The notes under the pieces: generated by a model
The model's input: the letters and a program-made list of their open reading frames with translations, nothing else
What the model was told of the DNA's origin: nothing
Databases searched by the model: none
Position numbers and translations under genes: made by a program
Shown: piece after piece, positions 53,873-62,129 of the stretch
How positions within the stretch are numbered: the first letter of the stretch is position 1
Layout: every line of letters begins with the position of its first letter
Assembly: GCA_001512505.1 (NCBI GenBank)
Contig: LFSC01000041.1
Location: 1 to 64,000, forward strand
DNA length: 64,000 nt
Source: Clostridiaceae bacterium DTU079
GTDB taxonomy: Bacteria; Bacillota; Clostridia; Acetivibrionales; Acetivibrionaceae
Direction: 5' to 3'

Positions 53873-55132
53873 ATGCGAAGCTATTTGATATATTTATTTA
53901 TGCTGATTTCTATGATTTTATATACATATTTTTTTGGGGATGAAACCAGTATACTTGTAATATACATGCTGGTTTTGTCACCGGTTATATTTTTACTTGT
54001 GGCTCTTTTATCATGGAAAAGTCTTGAGGTTTCTGTTGATACCAAGCTTGACTCGACGCGGATTGAAAAAGATGATGTGGCACAAGTGACAATACATCTG
54101 AAAAATAAATCTATTTTTCCAATACCTATTGCATATATTTCTTTTTTTACGCCGCCCAATATGCTACCCTTGAGTTCTCCCAGTCTTATTGCTTCTTTAG
54201 GACCTTTAAAAACCCGGAGCATTGTTTTGGAATATAGAGCAAAATACAGGGGGCAAGCCAGAATTGGAGTTAAAGAAGTATGGATAAGAGATTTTTTAGG
54301 CTTTTTTAAATTTTCCGCAATAAAAAAAATCGACGAGAGTGAAAGAACGAGGGATATTATAGTATTGAACAGAATAGTGGATTTGAAAGTAAATAGCGCC
54401 TTGCTATTGAACTCCGTTCCGATAGAAGGTGAGGAAACGGGAAATACATCAGCTGATTTTAATTTTATGAGTTGTTTATATGGGGAGCCGGGTCATGAAT
54501 TTCGTGAATATCAGCCGGGAGATTCCCTCCATAAAATCCATTGGAAATTGTCAGCAAAAACCGATGCTTTCATGGTAAGAAAGGATGAGGGGGGGAGCTT
54601 TGCCAAAAAGAAACTGATGCTTGATCCTCTTATTTCAATGGAGCTAAAATCCACACCTCAAAAAAACGCTCAAAGAGAAGATAAAATTTTAGAGATACTT
54701 ATTTCGATAGTAAACATGATGGTGAAAGCAGGAAGGGATCTGGAGTTGTGGCTGTTTGATAACGGTGAATGGACGAAATACTTCATCAATGATAGGGAAG
54801 AAGTAATCAAAATACAGCATAGACTGGCTATATATAGATTTGTTTATTCAGGCGATGGTTTAGGGACCGGCCGTCTTCCGTTGCAAGGTATTTCAGTTCA
54901 AGAAACCAAGGGGCGTAACCCTTTTGGTGGGGATGCAATGGTGTTTACAGCTTCGCCGGACGAACAAATCTTACAATATATAAGACAGATGCTGGATTTA
55001 AACATGGCAGTTGATTTTGTATTGTTAGAAAACAATGAATTTAACGGGGATAAAAATAAAGAGATTAAGAATTTAAATTTGAATACTTGGACAATAGGTG
55101 TCAATGATGATATATCACAGGCATTTATTTAG
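53873..55132 (+). CDS. DUF58 domain protein
   Basis: Two N-terminal membrane helices (about 3-20 and 25-46) are followed by an outer or inner beta-rich region. The DUF58 signature comes next: HEFREYQPGDSLHKIHWKLS and KTDAFMVRKDEGG. The C-terminus resembles a vWA-like fold. 419 residues. It lies 36 nt after moxR and 52 nt before the transglutaminase-like gene. MoxR ATPases are thought to act on such partners. Confidence 0.9.
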   Translation: MRSYLIYLFMLISMILYTYFFGDETSILVIYMLVLSPVIFLLVALLSWKSLEVSVDTKLDSTRIEKDDVAQVTIHLKNKSIFPIPIAYISFFTPPNMLPLSSPSLIASLGPLKTRSIVLEYRAKYRGQARIGVKEVWIRDFLGFFKFSAIKKIDESERTRDIIVLNRIVDLKVNSALLLNSVPIEGEETGNTSADFNFMSCLYGEPGHEFREYQPGDSLHKIHWKLSAKTDAFMVRKDEGGSFAKKKLMLDPLISMELKSTPQKNAQREDKILEILISIVNMMVKAGRDLELWLFDNGEWTKYFINDREEVIKIQHRLAIYRFVYSGDGLGTGRLPLQGISVQETKGRNPFGGDAMVFTASPDEQILQYIRQMLDLNMAVDFVLLENNEFNGDKNKEIKNLNLNTWTIGVNDDISQAFI

Positions 55133-55184
55133 TATGTAATAAATACGGTATTGGCTTAAAGGGTAAGGAAGGGTGAGGGTTTAA

Positions 55185-57470
55185 TTGGAAAGTATAACAA
55201 AATTAAAAAGCCAGATAGTCCCTATACTGCTTTCTGTAACTGCGGTAAACTGGATGCTGATTTCATTAACCGGATCATTTAAAATAATTATTTTAATAAT
55301 AACATTAGTTGTTAGTTGCATAATCTTTGTATGCTATAATTATATACAAAAGCATGGTAAAATGACATTTCTTTTGTTTGTCTTGTTCTCCGTTTTGTAC
55401 TTTGTGCTGTCGGGCATATTATCAATAAATAAGAGAATGTTATTTTCTTTGCTGTTTGTTCCGGTTTATGGCTTTACTTCGGTAATTTATTATTTTACGG
55501 TTATTCGTTATAGGGTTGCAGTGGTCTTCCTTACCGGTCTTATTCCGTTCTTGATTTATTCTTCCAAATCGGAAAAGAATTTAACATTGTCCTTTGCGAT
55601 TTTTGTAATATTGTTTTTTATTGTGTATTATGAACGGGAAAGAAAGAAAAGCAGCTTTGTTTCCGAAGGGAATTTATTCAAAAACAGCTGGTATTATCTA
55701 TCGATGTTTTTTTGTGTTTTTGTAGTTTTTATCGGTGCAATGCTCATTCCCAAGCCGGATATAATACCGAAAATTGTTTATTTGAACACTGTAATTAGAG
55801 AGGATGTTAATCCTTTAGTTAATAATGATCAAAATTATTTACCGAATGTAGCGGCTAATATTTTCAATCCGGTAAATGCCAAAACTCAGAGCAGGATAGA
55901 TTCCTTGAGTGCACCTTTGAGTGACAGGGTGCTTTTTAAGGTGGAAGCTGATGAAGTATTGTACCTTAAAATGCGGGCATGGGACAAATATGAGAATAAT
56001 TCGTGGAAGTCGGGAAACCGTGAGTTGATAGAATATCAGCCTATTGAAAATATATATTGGAATCAGATTAAATATGATACTCTTGTTTCATTGTTAAAAA
56101 GAGCAAACCAAGAGGGGGCTGTTCCCTCAATGTTATCTGAATATAGTGAATTGTGGAATTTGGATTCGGTTCCAAGGAAAAAGAAAACTGCGGTTATATC
56201 AAATACAAGCCTGGTTTTCTCAAGCTCGCTTCCGGTGCCTGTCGGTATTTTGGATGCTTATTGCGTTGATAATCGGAATGAATATATAAACCGATATGGA
56301 ATGTGTACGGTGCGTACGGCTGAATGGGCATATCCGTGGGATTATTACAGTATTGAATACATATCTCAGAAGATGGCGCTTAATTCACAGGAGTATAGGC
56401 TTATGAGATATTTAAGCAAATCGGTAGCCGAAGAATTATTAAATCCTGCATCCTATAAATCGTATAATGCAGAAAATGTAGAAAATTCAGGCTTTTCACT
56501 GGGTTATGACGAGTTAACTGTGATAAGCGAGGCAGCGGCCGATTTAAAATACGTATATGAAAACTATACGCAATTGCCTAAAAACATTTCCGAAAGAATT
56601 TATAAACTGGCTGAAAGTATTACTCAAGGAAAGAACAGCGACTATGATAAGGCAAAAGCAATAGAGCAGTATTTTCACTCATCGGATTTTGTATATGATT
56701 TAAATCCTCCCGGGATACCTAACGGTGCAGAGACCAATGACTATTTTCTTTTTGAAAGCAAGAGCGGATTTTGCATTCATTACGCCTCAGCCATGGTGAT
56801 ACTGGCAAGGGCATGCGGTTTACCTGCAAGATATGCCGAGGGATATGTGGCGGATGAAATTGAAAAGGATACCGGTAAATATATTGTTCGAGAAAAAGAT
56901 GCCCATGCATTTCCTGAAGTTTATATTGCAGGATACGGATGGATGGTATTTGAACCTACAGTGAGTACCAGGGCTCGGAGCAAATGGGATATAATGATTG
57001 ATAGGATTATGGTAACTATTGATTTTATTGCGACATTCATATCAAGGATTATTGATATTACTCCGGTGTGGGCAAGGTTTTTAATCATACCTTTTGTTAT
57101 TATTTCTACTTTGCTTCTTGTATGGGTTTTTCGAAGACTTTATATTGAGGCATGGATCAGAAAAAATCTTGCTATGGACAGGGAAGAAGCTGTTTACAGA
57201 ATTTTCGGTAGAATAATAAAGATTTTGGCAGTTGTTAACCTTGACATGATTAAAGGTGAGACACCTTTGCAATATGAGAGGAGGATAAATATAAAAACCG
57301 GGCTGGACCTGTCGGAATTTATTGAAATATTCAATAAATCAAAATATGCCGGGATAAAGCCTTCAATTAATGATGTGAGGGTTGGAATTGCTGCATATAA
57401 TGATGTTGTCTTATATGTAAAGGGCAGTATGGGGAGATTCGACTTTTTAAAGTATTTCTGGCTTGTATAA
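55185..57470 (+). CDS. Membrane-anchored transglutaminase-like protein (TgpA type)
   Basis: The N-terminus has about six membrane helices (to about residue 195). A large outer domain includes LYLKMRAWDKYENNSWKSG. The transglutaminase core carries C530 in SGFCIHYASAMVILARACGL, H574 in DAHAFPEV, and an E in VFEPT where many relatives have D. One more helix (about 630-650) precedes a cytosolic C-terminal tail. The start is TTG 55185 with GAGGG upstream. It is third in the moxR-DUF58-TG operon. Such proteins may cross-link or cleave amide bonds in wall or surface proteins; the true reaction is not known. Confidence 0.9.
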   Translation: MESITKLKSQIVPILLSVTAVNWMLISLTGSFKIIILIITLVVSCIIFVCYNYIQKHGKMTFLLFVLFSVLYFVLSGILSINKRMLFSLLFVPVYGFTSVIYYFTVIRYRVAVVFLTGLIPFLIYSSKSEKNLTLSFAIFVILFFIVYYERERKKSSFVSEGNLFKNSWYYLSMFFCVFVVFIGAMLIPKPDIIPKIVYLNTVIREDVNPLVNNDQNYLPNVAANIFNPVNAKTQSRIDSLSAPLSDRVLFKVEADEVLYLKMRAWDKYENNSWKSGNRELIEYQPIENIYWNQIKYDTLVSLLKRANQEGAVPSMLSEYSELWNLDSVPRKKKTAVISNTSLVFSSSLPVPVGILDAYCVDNRNEYINRYGMCTVRTAEWAYPWDYYSIEYISQKMALNSQEYRLMRYLSKSVAEELLNPASYKSYNAENVENSGFSLGYDELTVISEAAADLKYVYENYTQLPKNISERIYKLAESITQGKNSDYDKAKAIEQYFHSSDFVYDLNPPGIPNGAETNDYFLFESKSGFCIHYASAMVILARACGLPARYAEGYVADEIEKDTGKYIVREKDAHAFPEVYIAGYGWMVFEPTVSTRARSKWDIMIDRIMVTIDFIATFISRIIDITPVWARFLIIPFVIISTLLLVWVFRRLYIEAWIRKNLAMDREEAVYRIFGRIIKILAVVNLDMIKGETPLQYERRINIKTGLDLSEFIEIFNKSKYAGIKPSINDVRVGIAAYNDVVLYVKGSMGRFDFLKYFWLV

Positions 57471-57524
57471 AATAATATAAATTTATGTAAAACAATAATA
57501 AAATAGTACTTGAAAATCGTAATA

Positions 57525-57606
57525 AAATGGAGTAAAATATTGGTGTAAGGTTAATATGTTATGTAATTTTTCATTTCATAATCAACACCTTGTTTTTACT
57601 CCATTT
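57525..57606 (+). terminator. Large hairpin after the MoxR operon
   Basis: AAATGGAGTAAAA (57525-57537) pairs perfectly with TTTTACTCCATTT (57594-57606). Inside, GGTGT (57542-57546) pairs with ACACC (57585-57589). A T-rich stretch follows. It may terminate the operon, though the loop of about 38 nt is unusually large. Confidence 0.45.
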
Positions 57607-57684
57607 GTTTTTACAAGAACTAGTTCAGTCTATATTTTTCCAAATTAGTTTATTTCAGTTGACCAACTTATAGGAGGTTTTATT

Positions 57685-58077
57685 ATGATTCTATTTGGCT
57701 GGGGTTATAGAACTGTTAAAAACTATGGACCTGTTCGCAAAATTCAATGCAACAAATGCAGTAATGAAACAAGTTGGCTTTTACAGAAATTAACTACTTG
57801 GTTTACACTTTTTTTTATTCCCGTTATTCCGTACAAGAGAGATTACTTACTGGTTTGTCCGGTATGCAGATGCTGTCTGGAGCTTGATAAAGAGGAGTTT
57901 GACGAGCTCAAAAGTATAATTCAGGATGCAAAGTTTTTTGAGTCCGAAGAGGCAGTTAGACATATGAACAATATTGTTACCGAAGCCGGGGGAATTATCC
58001 GCACAGAGACTCAGCTGAAATTTCTCAGGGATGTTCAGGAATTTCAAAGAGAAAGGGAAGAGAAGAACAAGGTATAA
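57685..58077 (+). CDS. Zinc-ribbon domain protein
   Basis: A small protein of 130 residues. The ribbon is formed by CNKC (residues 27-30) and CPVC (about 57-60), with a hydrophobic stretch between (WFTLFFIPVIPYKRDYLLV), a layout shared with the zinc_ribbon_15 family. The C-terminal half is helical and charged. An AGGAGG ribosome binding site precedes ATG 57685. It is monocistronic with a perfect terminator. Function unknown. Confidence 0.8.
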   Translation: MILFGWGYRTVKNYGPVRKIQCNKCSNETSWLLQKLTTWFTLFFIPVIPYKRDYLLVCPVCRCCLELDKEEFDELKSIIQDAKFFESEEAVRHMNNIVTEAGGIIRTETQLKFLRDVQEFQREREEKNKV

Positions 58078-58108
58078 AAATATTGTGGGAAAATTATTCA
58101 TATAAAAA

Positions 58109-58133
58109 GTGGTATGACATTTTGTCATACCAC
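58109..58133. terminator. Perfect bidirectional terminator
   Basis: GTGGTATGACA and its exact complement form an 11-bp stem with a 3-nt loop. On the minus strand it is followed by TTTTTATAT, on the plus strand by AAATATTTTTTT. It can end both the zinc-ribbon transcript and the minus-strand peptide transcript. Confidence 0.85.
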
Positions 58134-58266
58134 AAATATTTTTTTATAAAATTTCTCTCTAAATTAATCTGATACTTGCATATACCTGCACATAATCTCA
58201 TTCAAATAATTTTATTGACATAACATTTCTTTCAGCACATGATATGTAACTTACCCTACCGGGGCA

Positions 58267-58371
58267 TTATCTCAAACTATACCATGATGCTTCTGCAATC
58301 GACACAAGTTGACATACCACCATTGCTCCAATTGTCAAAGCAACTAATAACTTGGCTTTTAAGTTTTTCAT
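58267..58371 (-). CDS. 34-residue secreted peptide precursor, too short for usual gene finding
   Basis: ATG 58371 has GGGAGG 8 nt upstream. The peptide starts MKNLKAKLLVALTIGAMVVC and continues QLVSIAEASWYSLR. Two or three lysines, a hydrophobic core and AEA before S look like a type I signal peptide. Cleavage after AEA would leave SWYSLR. It could be a signalling peptide, a toxin-like hydrophobic peptide or a leader peptide; the family is not recognised. It lies downstream of the GGGGAGT array and the stem-loop, and is followed by a perfect terminator. Confidence 0.6.
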   Translation of the reverse strand: MKNLKAKLLVALTIGAMVVCQLVSIAEASWYSLR

Positions 58372-58413
58372 ATACATTTCCTCCCTTAATTATATTATTA
58401 TAGTGTATTCATT

Positions 58414-58468
58414 ATGAAACGGGCTTGGTCCCCATCGGCTTTAATAGCTGAAGGAAACCCCGTTTCAT
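58414..58468 (-). promoter_or_regulatory. Stem-loop upstream of the small peptide gene
   Basis: ATGAAACGGG and CCCGTTTCAT form a perfect 10-bp stem around 35 nt that contain AGCTATTAAAGCC and GATGGGGACCAAG. It ends about 30 nt before the peptide's ribosome binding site. It has no T run, so it is not a plain terminator. I could not match it to a known riboswitch. Confidence 0.5.
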
Positions 58469-58498
58469 ATTAATACGCATCTTTCTCTTTAAAGAAGT

Positions 58499-58512
58499 TG
58501 TGTACGTACACA
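58499..58512. promoter_or_regulatory. 14-bp perfect palindrome, possible operator
   Basis: TGTGTACGTACACA is fully symmetric, as expected for the site of a dimeric DNA-binding protein. It lies between the GGGGAGT array and the stem-loop. Confidence 0.4.
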
Positions 58513-58560
58513 TTATTATCCCATTTAAGATCTTTCCCTAAATTTTCCGAAAAACTTTCT

Positions 58561-58923
58561 ACTCTCCCTAAATTCTTTAATAATGTACTCCAATTCTTTA
58601 ATAATGTACTCCCTAAATAAAATTCTCTATAAAATTTCCACTCCCCAAAACGCTACAATTTACTCCCCTAATAAGTTTTTCTAAATTACCTACTCCCCAA
58701 AAACTTTAAACTCAACTCCCCTAAAATTTTTCATTGTAATTTTTCTACTCCCCAAAATGTTTAAAAACTCAACTCCCCAAAAAGTGCTCTTACATTTTTA
58801 CTCCCCAAAAACTTAAATAAATTACTCCCCAAAAAAAACTTACTTAAATTTTTTGATTCTAAATAATCCTTTTAAATACTCCCCGAAAAGTTTTTCTAAA
58901 AAGTCCGTTCCTCCTTACTCCCC
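58561..58923 (-). repeat. Array of GGGGAGT repeats in AT-rich spacers
   Basis: On the minus strand the word GGGGAGT occurs ten times, ending (plus coordinates of ACTCCCC) at 58640, 58662, 58692, 58715, 58747, 58772, 58800, 58824, 58878 and 58917. All have the same orientation, and most are preceded by TTTT or TTA. Spacings are 22, 30, 23, 32, 25, 28, 24, 54 and 39. Weaker copies occur at 58561, 58587 and 58608, the last two in a 21-bp tandem duplication (AATTCTTTAATAATGTACTCC at 58571 and 58592, quoted without its last base pair context). It encodes no protein. Confidence 0.85.
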
Positions 58924-59247
58924 GTGAAAAATATAACCAATTGACAATTAAAACGATACTTACAGTAAGATCTTACTTATAGGATAATAATCTTGAAATG
59001 TTGCAAGAAATGTTACGAGAAATATGAAGTATCTGTTGCAATAGCTTTTGTTATATTGCTATGGAAAACTTGTTTTCTATATTCTAATTATACAACGAAT
59101 TATTTGTAAAAAGAAGATAATAATTTTATTATTTTATTATAAAATATTAAGTTATAAAAGGGGTAATAATAAAAAAGGGGCAAATAGTGAATTTTTGAGG
59201 CAGCAAAATTAATATTGAAAGACAAAGTATTGGGAGATGATGATAAA

Positions 59248-59430
59248 ATGGATGTTGAAAGGGCAAGACAGATTATTGAGTCCGACGGTGTTATCGAAGT
59301 GCTTTACCAAGGTTCGCCGGTATGGATTGAGAAAATATTGGACAACAATCAGGCACAGGTGTCGGATATTAAAACCAATAAAGTTAATGAAGTACCTCTT
59401 TATATGCTTGTTGAAAAGAATCTGCATTAA
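59248..59430 (+). CDS. sspH: Small acid-soluble spore protein, H type
   Basis: The 60 residues from MDVERARQIIESDGVIEVLY, then QGSPVWIEKILDNNQAQVSD, closely follow SspH-type spore proteins, which are packed into the forespore. The frame opens at 59215, but family members begin at MDVERA, so ATG 59248 is chosen; GGGAG lies about 11 nt upstream. It is monocistronic, with a terminator. Expression should be forespore-specific, but I could not pick out a promoter. Confidence 0.88.
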   Translation: MDVERARQIIESDGVIEVLYQGSPVWIEKILDNNQAQVSDIKTNKVNEVPLYMLVEKNLH

Positions 59431-59464
59431 AGCAGGTATTGAGATGATTTTACAAAGATTAATG

Positions 59465-59505
59465 GGGTGCATATTGTTCTTGTGTTTGTATAATGCACCC
59501 TTTTT
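59465..59505 (+). terminator. Terminator of sspH
   Basis: GGGTGCAT (59465-59472) pairs with ATGCACCC (59493-59500) around a 20-nt loop and is followed by TTTTT. Confidence 0.8.
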
Positions 59506-59534
59506 AATGTTTTTATTTTATTTTAAAATTAATA

Positions 59535-59563
59535 TTGACAATAAAATTATATAGTATTATAAT
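59535..59563 (+). promoter_or_regulatory. Consensus sigma-A promoter of pncA-pncB
   Basis: TTGACA (59535-59540) and TATAAT (59558-59563) are exact with a 17-nt spacer. Confidence 0.85.
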
Positions 59564-59645
59564 GATAATAACAGACAGTTAATAACACAAAACAGTATTG
59601 ATTGCAACTTATAGTAAATGAACAAAAAATTAAGGGGGCGTTATT

Positions 59646-60320
59646 ATGAAAAAAATATTGAGAGATGATTTTATACAAAAGAGCGGTGCGATTCTTGGAG
59701 AAATTCTGGAGACTATAGAAAAACAGCCGGTTTTGGATATAAAGGAGATTGAACCGGAAAAAACCGTTCTTGTTATTGTCGATATGATAAACGGCTTTGC
59801 CCGGGAGGGAGCACTTAAAAGCCCGAGAGTTGAAGAGATGATTCCGGAGATATGCAGGATTAGCAAGTTGTGCGACAAATATAAGATCAAAAAGATCGCT
59901 TTTGCAGACAACCACACGGATAAATCGCCGGAATTCGATGCATATCCCGCTCATTGCCTTGTGGGAACTGCTGAAAGCGAAGTAGTGGATGAAATAAAGG
60001 ATATAGGCGGATATATGCTTATCAAAAAGAATTCTACAAACGGTTTTCTAGAGGAAGAATTTCAAAAATGGCTTAAAGAAAACCCGGAGCTTGATACTTT
60101 CATTGTAGTAGGAGATTGTACCGATATTTGTGTTCAGCAGTTTGCCGTTACCCTGAAAACATATTATAATATGAAGGACAAAAAGAGCAGAATCATTGTT
60201 CCTTTAGATGCGGTTGACACTTTTGATTTGGGACAGCACTACGGAGATTTGATGAATGTTATGGCCGTTTTTAATATGATGGGAAACGGTATTGAAGTTG
60301 TTAGGGGGATTAAGGAATAG
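59646..60320 (+). CDS. pncA: Nicotinamidase-like cysteine hydrolase (isochorismatase family)
   Basis: The enzyme should turn nicotinamide into nicotinate for NAD salvage. The catalytic triad is visible: D in VLVIVDMINGFA, K in YMLIKKNSTNGF and C in VVGDCTDICVQQFA. A metal-site-like D and H occur in ADNHTDKSPEFDAYPAHC. At 224 residues it is slightly longer than typical. GGGGGCG precedes ATG 59646. The next gene, 12 nt downstream, uses nicotinate, which supports the assignment. Confidence 0.88.
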   Translation: MKKILRDDFIQKSGAILGEILETIEKQPVLDIKEIEPEKTVLVIVDMINGFAREGALKSPRVEEMIPEICRISKLCDKYKIKKIAFADNHTDKSPEFDAYPAHCLVGTAESEVVDEIKDIGGYMLIKKNSTNGFLEEEFQKWLKENPELDTFIVVGDCTDICVQQFAVTLKTYYNMKDKKSRIIVPLDAVDTFDLGQHYGDLMNVMAVFNMMGNGIEVVRGIKE

Positions 60321-60332
60321 GAGGTCACAAAA

Positions 60333-61793
60333 ATGGAAAAGATAAATTGGAATCAACAGGAAAAGCTTACAATGCTCACGGATTTTTACGAGCTTACTAT
60401 GGCAAATGGATATTTTGAAAACGGATTAAAGGACACAATAGCATACTTTGATATGTTTTTCAGAAGGGTTCCTGACGACGGCGGGTTTGCCATAATGGCC
60501 GGGTTGGAACAGCTTATAGATTATATAAAAAGCCTCAAGTTTGAGGACGACGACATTGAATTTTTAAGAGAAAAAGGAATTTTTAGCGAGGATTTTTTGA
60601 AATATCTTAAAGAATTTAAATTCAGCTGCGATATTTGGGCAATACCTGAGGGAACACCGATTTTTCCCAATGAGCCTATCCTTACAGTAAGAGGGCCGGT
60701 CATAGAGGCCCAGTTCATTGAAAGCATGATTTTGCTCACAATTAATCATCAATGCCTCATTGCCACAAAAGCCAACCGGATAACCAGGGCAGCTAAGGGA
60801 AGACCGGTGCTGGAATTCGGAACAAGACGGGCTCAAGGATATGATGGCGCTGTTTTGGGAGCAAGAGCTGCATACATCGGAGGTTGTGTGGGCACGGCAT
60901 GTACTGTGGCAGATAAGGAATTCGGAGTACCTGCTTCGGGAACAATGGCACATAGCTGGATTCAGCTTTTCCCCTCAGAACTTGAGGCATTCAGGGCGTA
61001 TGCCAGAATTTATCCCGACAGTTGTACCCTTCTGGTGGATACCTATAATGTATTGAAATCCGGGATACCCAATGCCATCAAGGTGTTTAACGAAGAGGTG
61101 GTTCCAAGAGGATTCAGACCGAAGGGTATAAGAATAGACTCCGGTGACATTGCATATCTATCGAAGGAAGCAAGACAGATGCTTGATGAAGCAGGCTTTC
61201 CCGATTGTAAAATTGTTGTATCAAATTCACTGGATGAATATATAATCAGAGATATACTTATTCAAGGTGCACAGGTGGATGTTTTCGGTGTGGGAGAGAG
61301 GCTTATTACTTCAAAAACAGAGCCTGTATTTGGAGGCGTATACAAACTTGCCGCAGTGGAGGAAAACGGAGAAATTATTCCGAAAATTAAGATCAGCGAG
61401 AATGTTGCCAAAATTACCAATCCCGGATTTAAGAAGGTTTACCGGTTGTTTGGCCGGCAAAACAACAAGGCCATTGCCGATGTAATTACCTGTGCAGATG
61501 AGGTCATTGACGACAGCAAACCTTATGAAATATTTGACCCTGAGCATACATGGAAAAGGAAAAACGTGACTGATTTTTATGCAAAGGAGCTTCAGGTTAA
61601 AGTTTTCGACAAAGGAAAATGTGTCTACGAGCCTGTGGACCTGGAAACAATACGGAACTATTGCAAGGAGCAGGTGGATACCCTCTGGGACGAAGTTCTC
61701 AGGTTTGAGAATCCTCACAGGTATTATGTGGACTTATCGGAGAAATTGTGGAATGTTAAGAACGAACTGCTTAAAAAGCATACGGTAATTTAG
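60333..61793 (+). CDS. pncB: Nicotinate phosphoribosyltransferase
   Basis: This enzyme joins nicotinate and PRPP to give nicotinate mononucleotide, the step after PncA. Family features: LTDFYELTMANGYFENGLKD, FEFGTRRAQ-like LEFGTRRAQGYDGAVLGARA, GTMAHSWIQLFPSELEAFRA, and RIDSGDIAYLSKEAR. At 486 residues it is the longer, clostridial form, with a cysteine- and charge-rich C-terminal tail. GGAGG precedes ATG 60333, overlapping the pncA end region, so the two form one operon. Confidence 0.95.
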   Translation: MEKINWNQQEKLTMLTDFYELTMANGYFENGLKDTIAYFDMFFRRVPDDGGFAIMAGLEQLIDYIKSLKFEDDDIEFLREKGIFSEDFLKYLKEFKFSCDIWAIPEGTPIFPNEPILTVRGPVIEAQFIESMILLTINHQCLIATKANRITRAAKGRPVLEFGTRRAQGYDGAVLGARAAYIGGCVGTACTVADKEFGVPASGTMAHSWIQLFPSELEAFRAYARIYPDSCTLLVDTYNVLKSGIPNAIKVFNEEVVPRGFRPKGIRIDSGDIAYLSKEARQMLDEAGFPDCKIVVSNSLDEYIIRDILIQGAQVDVFGVGERLITSKTEPVFGGVYKLAAVEENGEIIPKIKISENVAKITNPGFKKVYRLFGRQNNKAIADVITCADEVIDDSKPYEIFDPEHTWKRKNVTDFYAKELQVKVFDKGKCVYEPVDLETIRNYCKEQVDTLWDEVLRFENPHRYYVDLSEKLWNVKNELLKKHTVI

Positions 61794-62059
61794 GTGATAA
61801 CTAAGCTATCTGGAGCAAATAGACACTCGTTATTATGAAAGCAAGATGCACAGGGGAATAACTGACTTGTGAAGAATATTGTGCTTTGATAGGAATAATT
61901 ATTTCATTGAATATTTATGCGTTTTACCTTATTATATGATAAGCATAAGTTTTATCCCTTACAATGAAATTAACCTGTAAATCATTAGATTTGTTTACAC
62001 TTTTCTTATATGGTTATTTAAACAAGTTTAATAACCAAATAATGACAAGTCTAATACAA

Positions 62060-62091
62060 GATAGAGGAAGTGTTTCGATGCTTTCTCTATC
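62060..62091. terminator. Terminator between pncB and the DUF155 pair
   Basis: GATAGAGGAA pairs with TTTCTCTATC (one mismatch) around a 12-nt loop, followed by TTTCTGTTT. It lies in the 61794-62129 convergent gap, which holds no other feature I can see. Confidence 0.65.
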
Positions 62092-62129
62092 TTTCTGTTT
62101 AGCGATATTTCACGACATGATCAAAATAT

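Noticed and set aside
58414-58468. Cyclic-di-GMP or other known riboswitch in the peptide leader
   Set aside because: The stem-loop contains AAAGCC and GGGACCAAG but lacks the rest of any consensus I know.
58561-58923. CRISPR array
   Set aside because: The repeated word is only 7-12 nt, spacers are short, uneven and AT-rich, and no cas genes are near.
58561-58923. Replication origin iterons or DnaA boxes
   Set aside because: The words are not TTATCCACA-like, and no dnaA, dnaN or replication gene is in the window.
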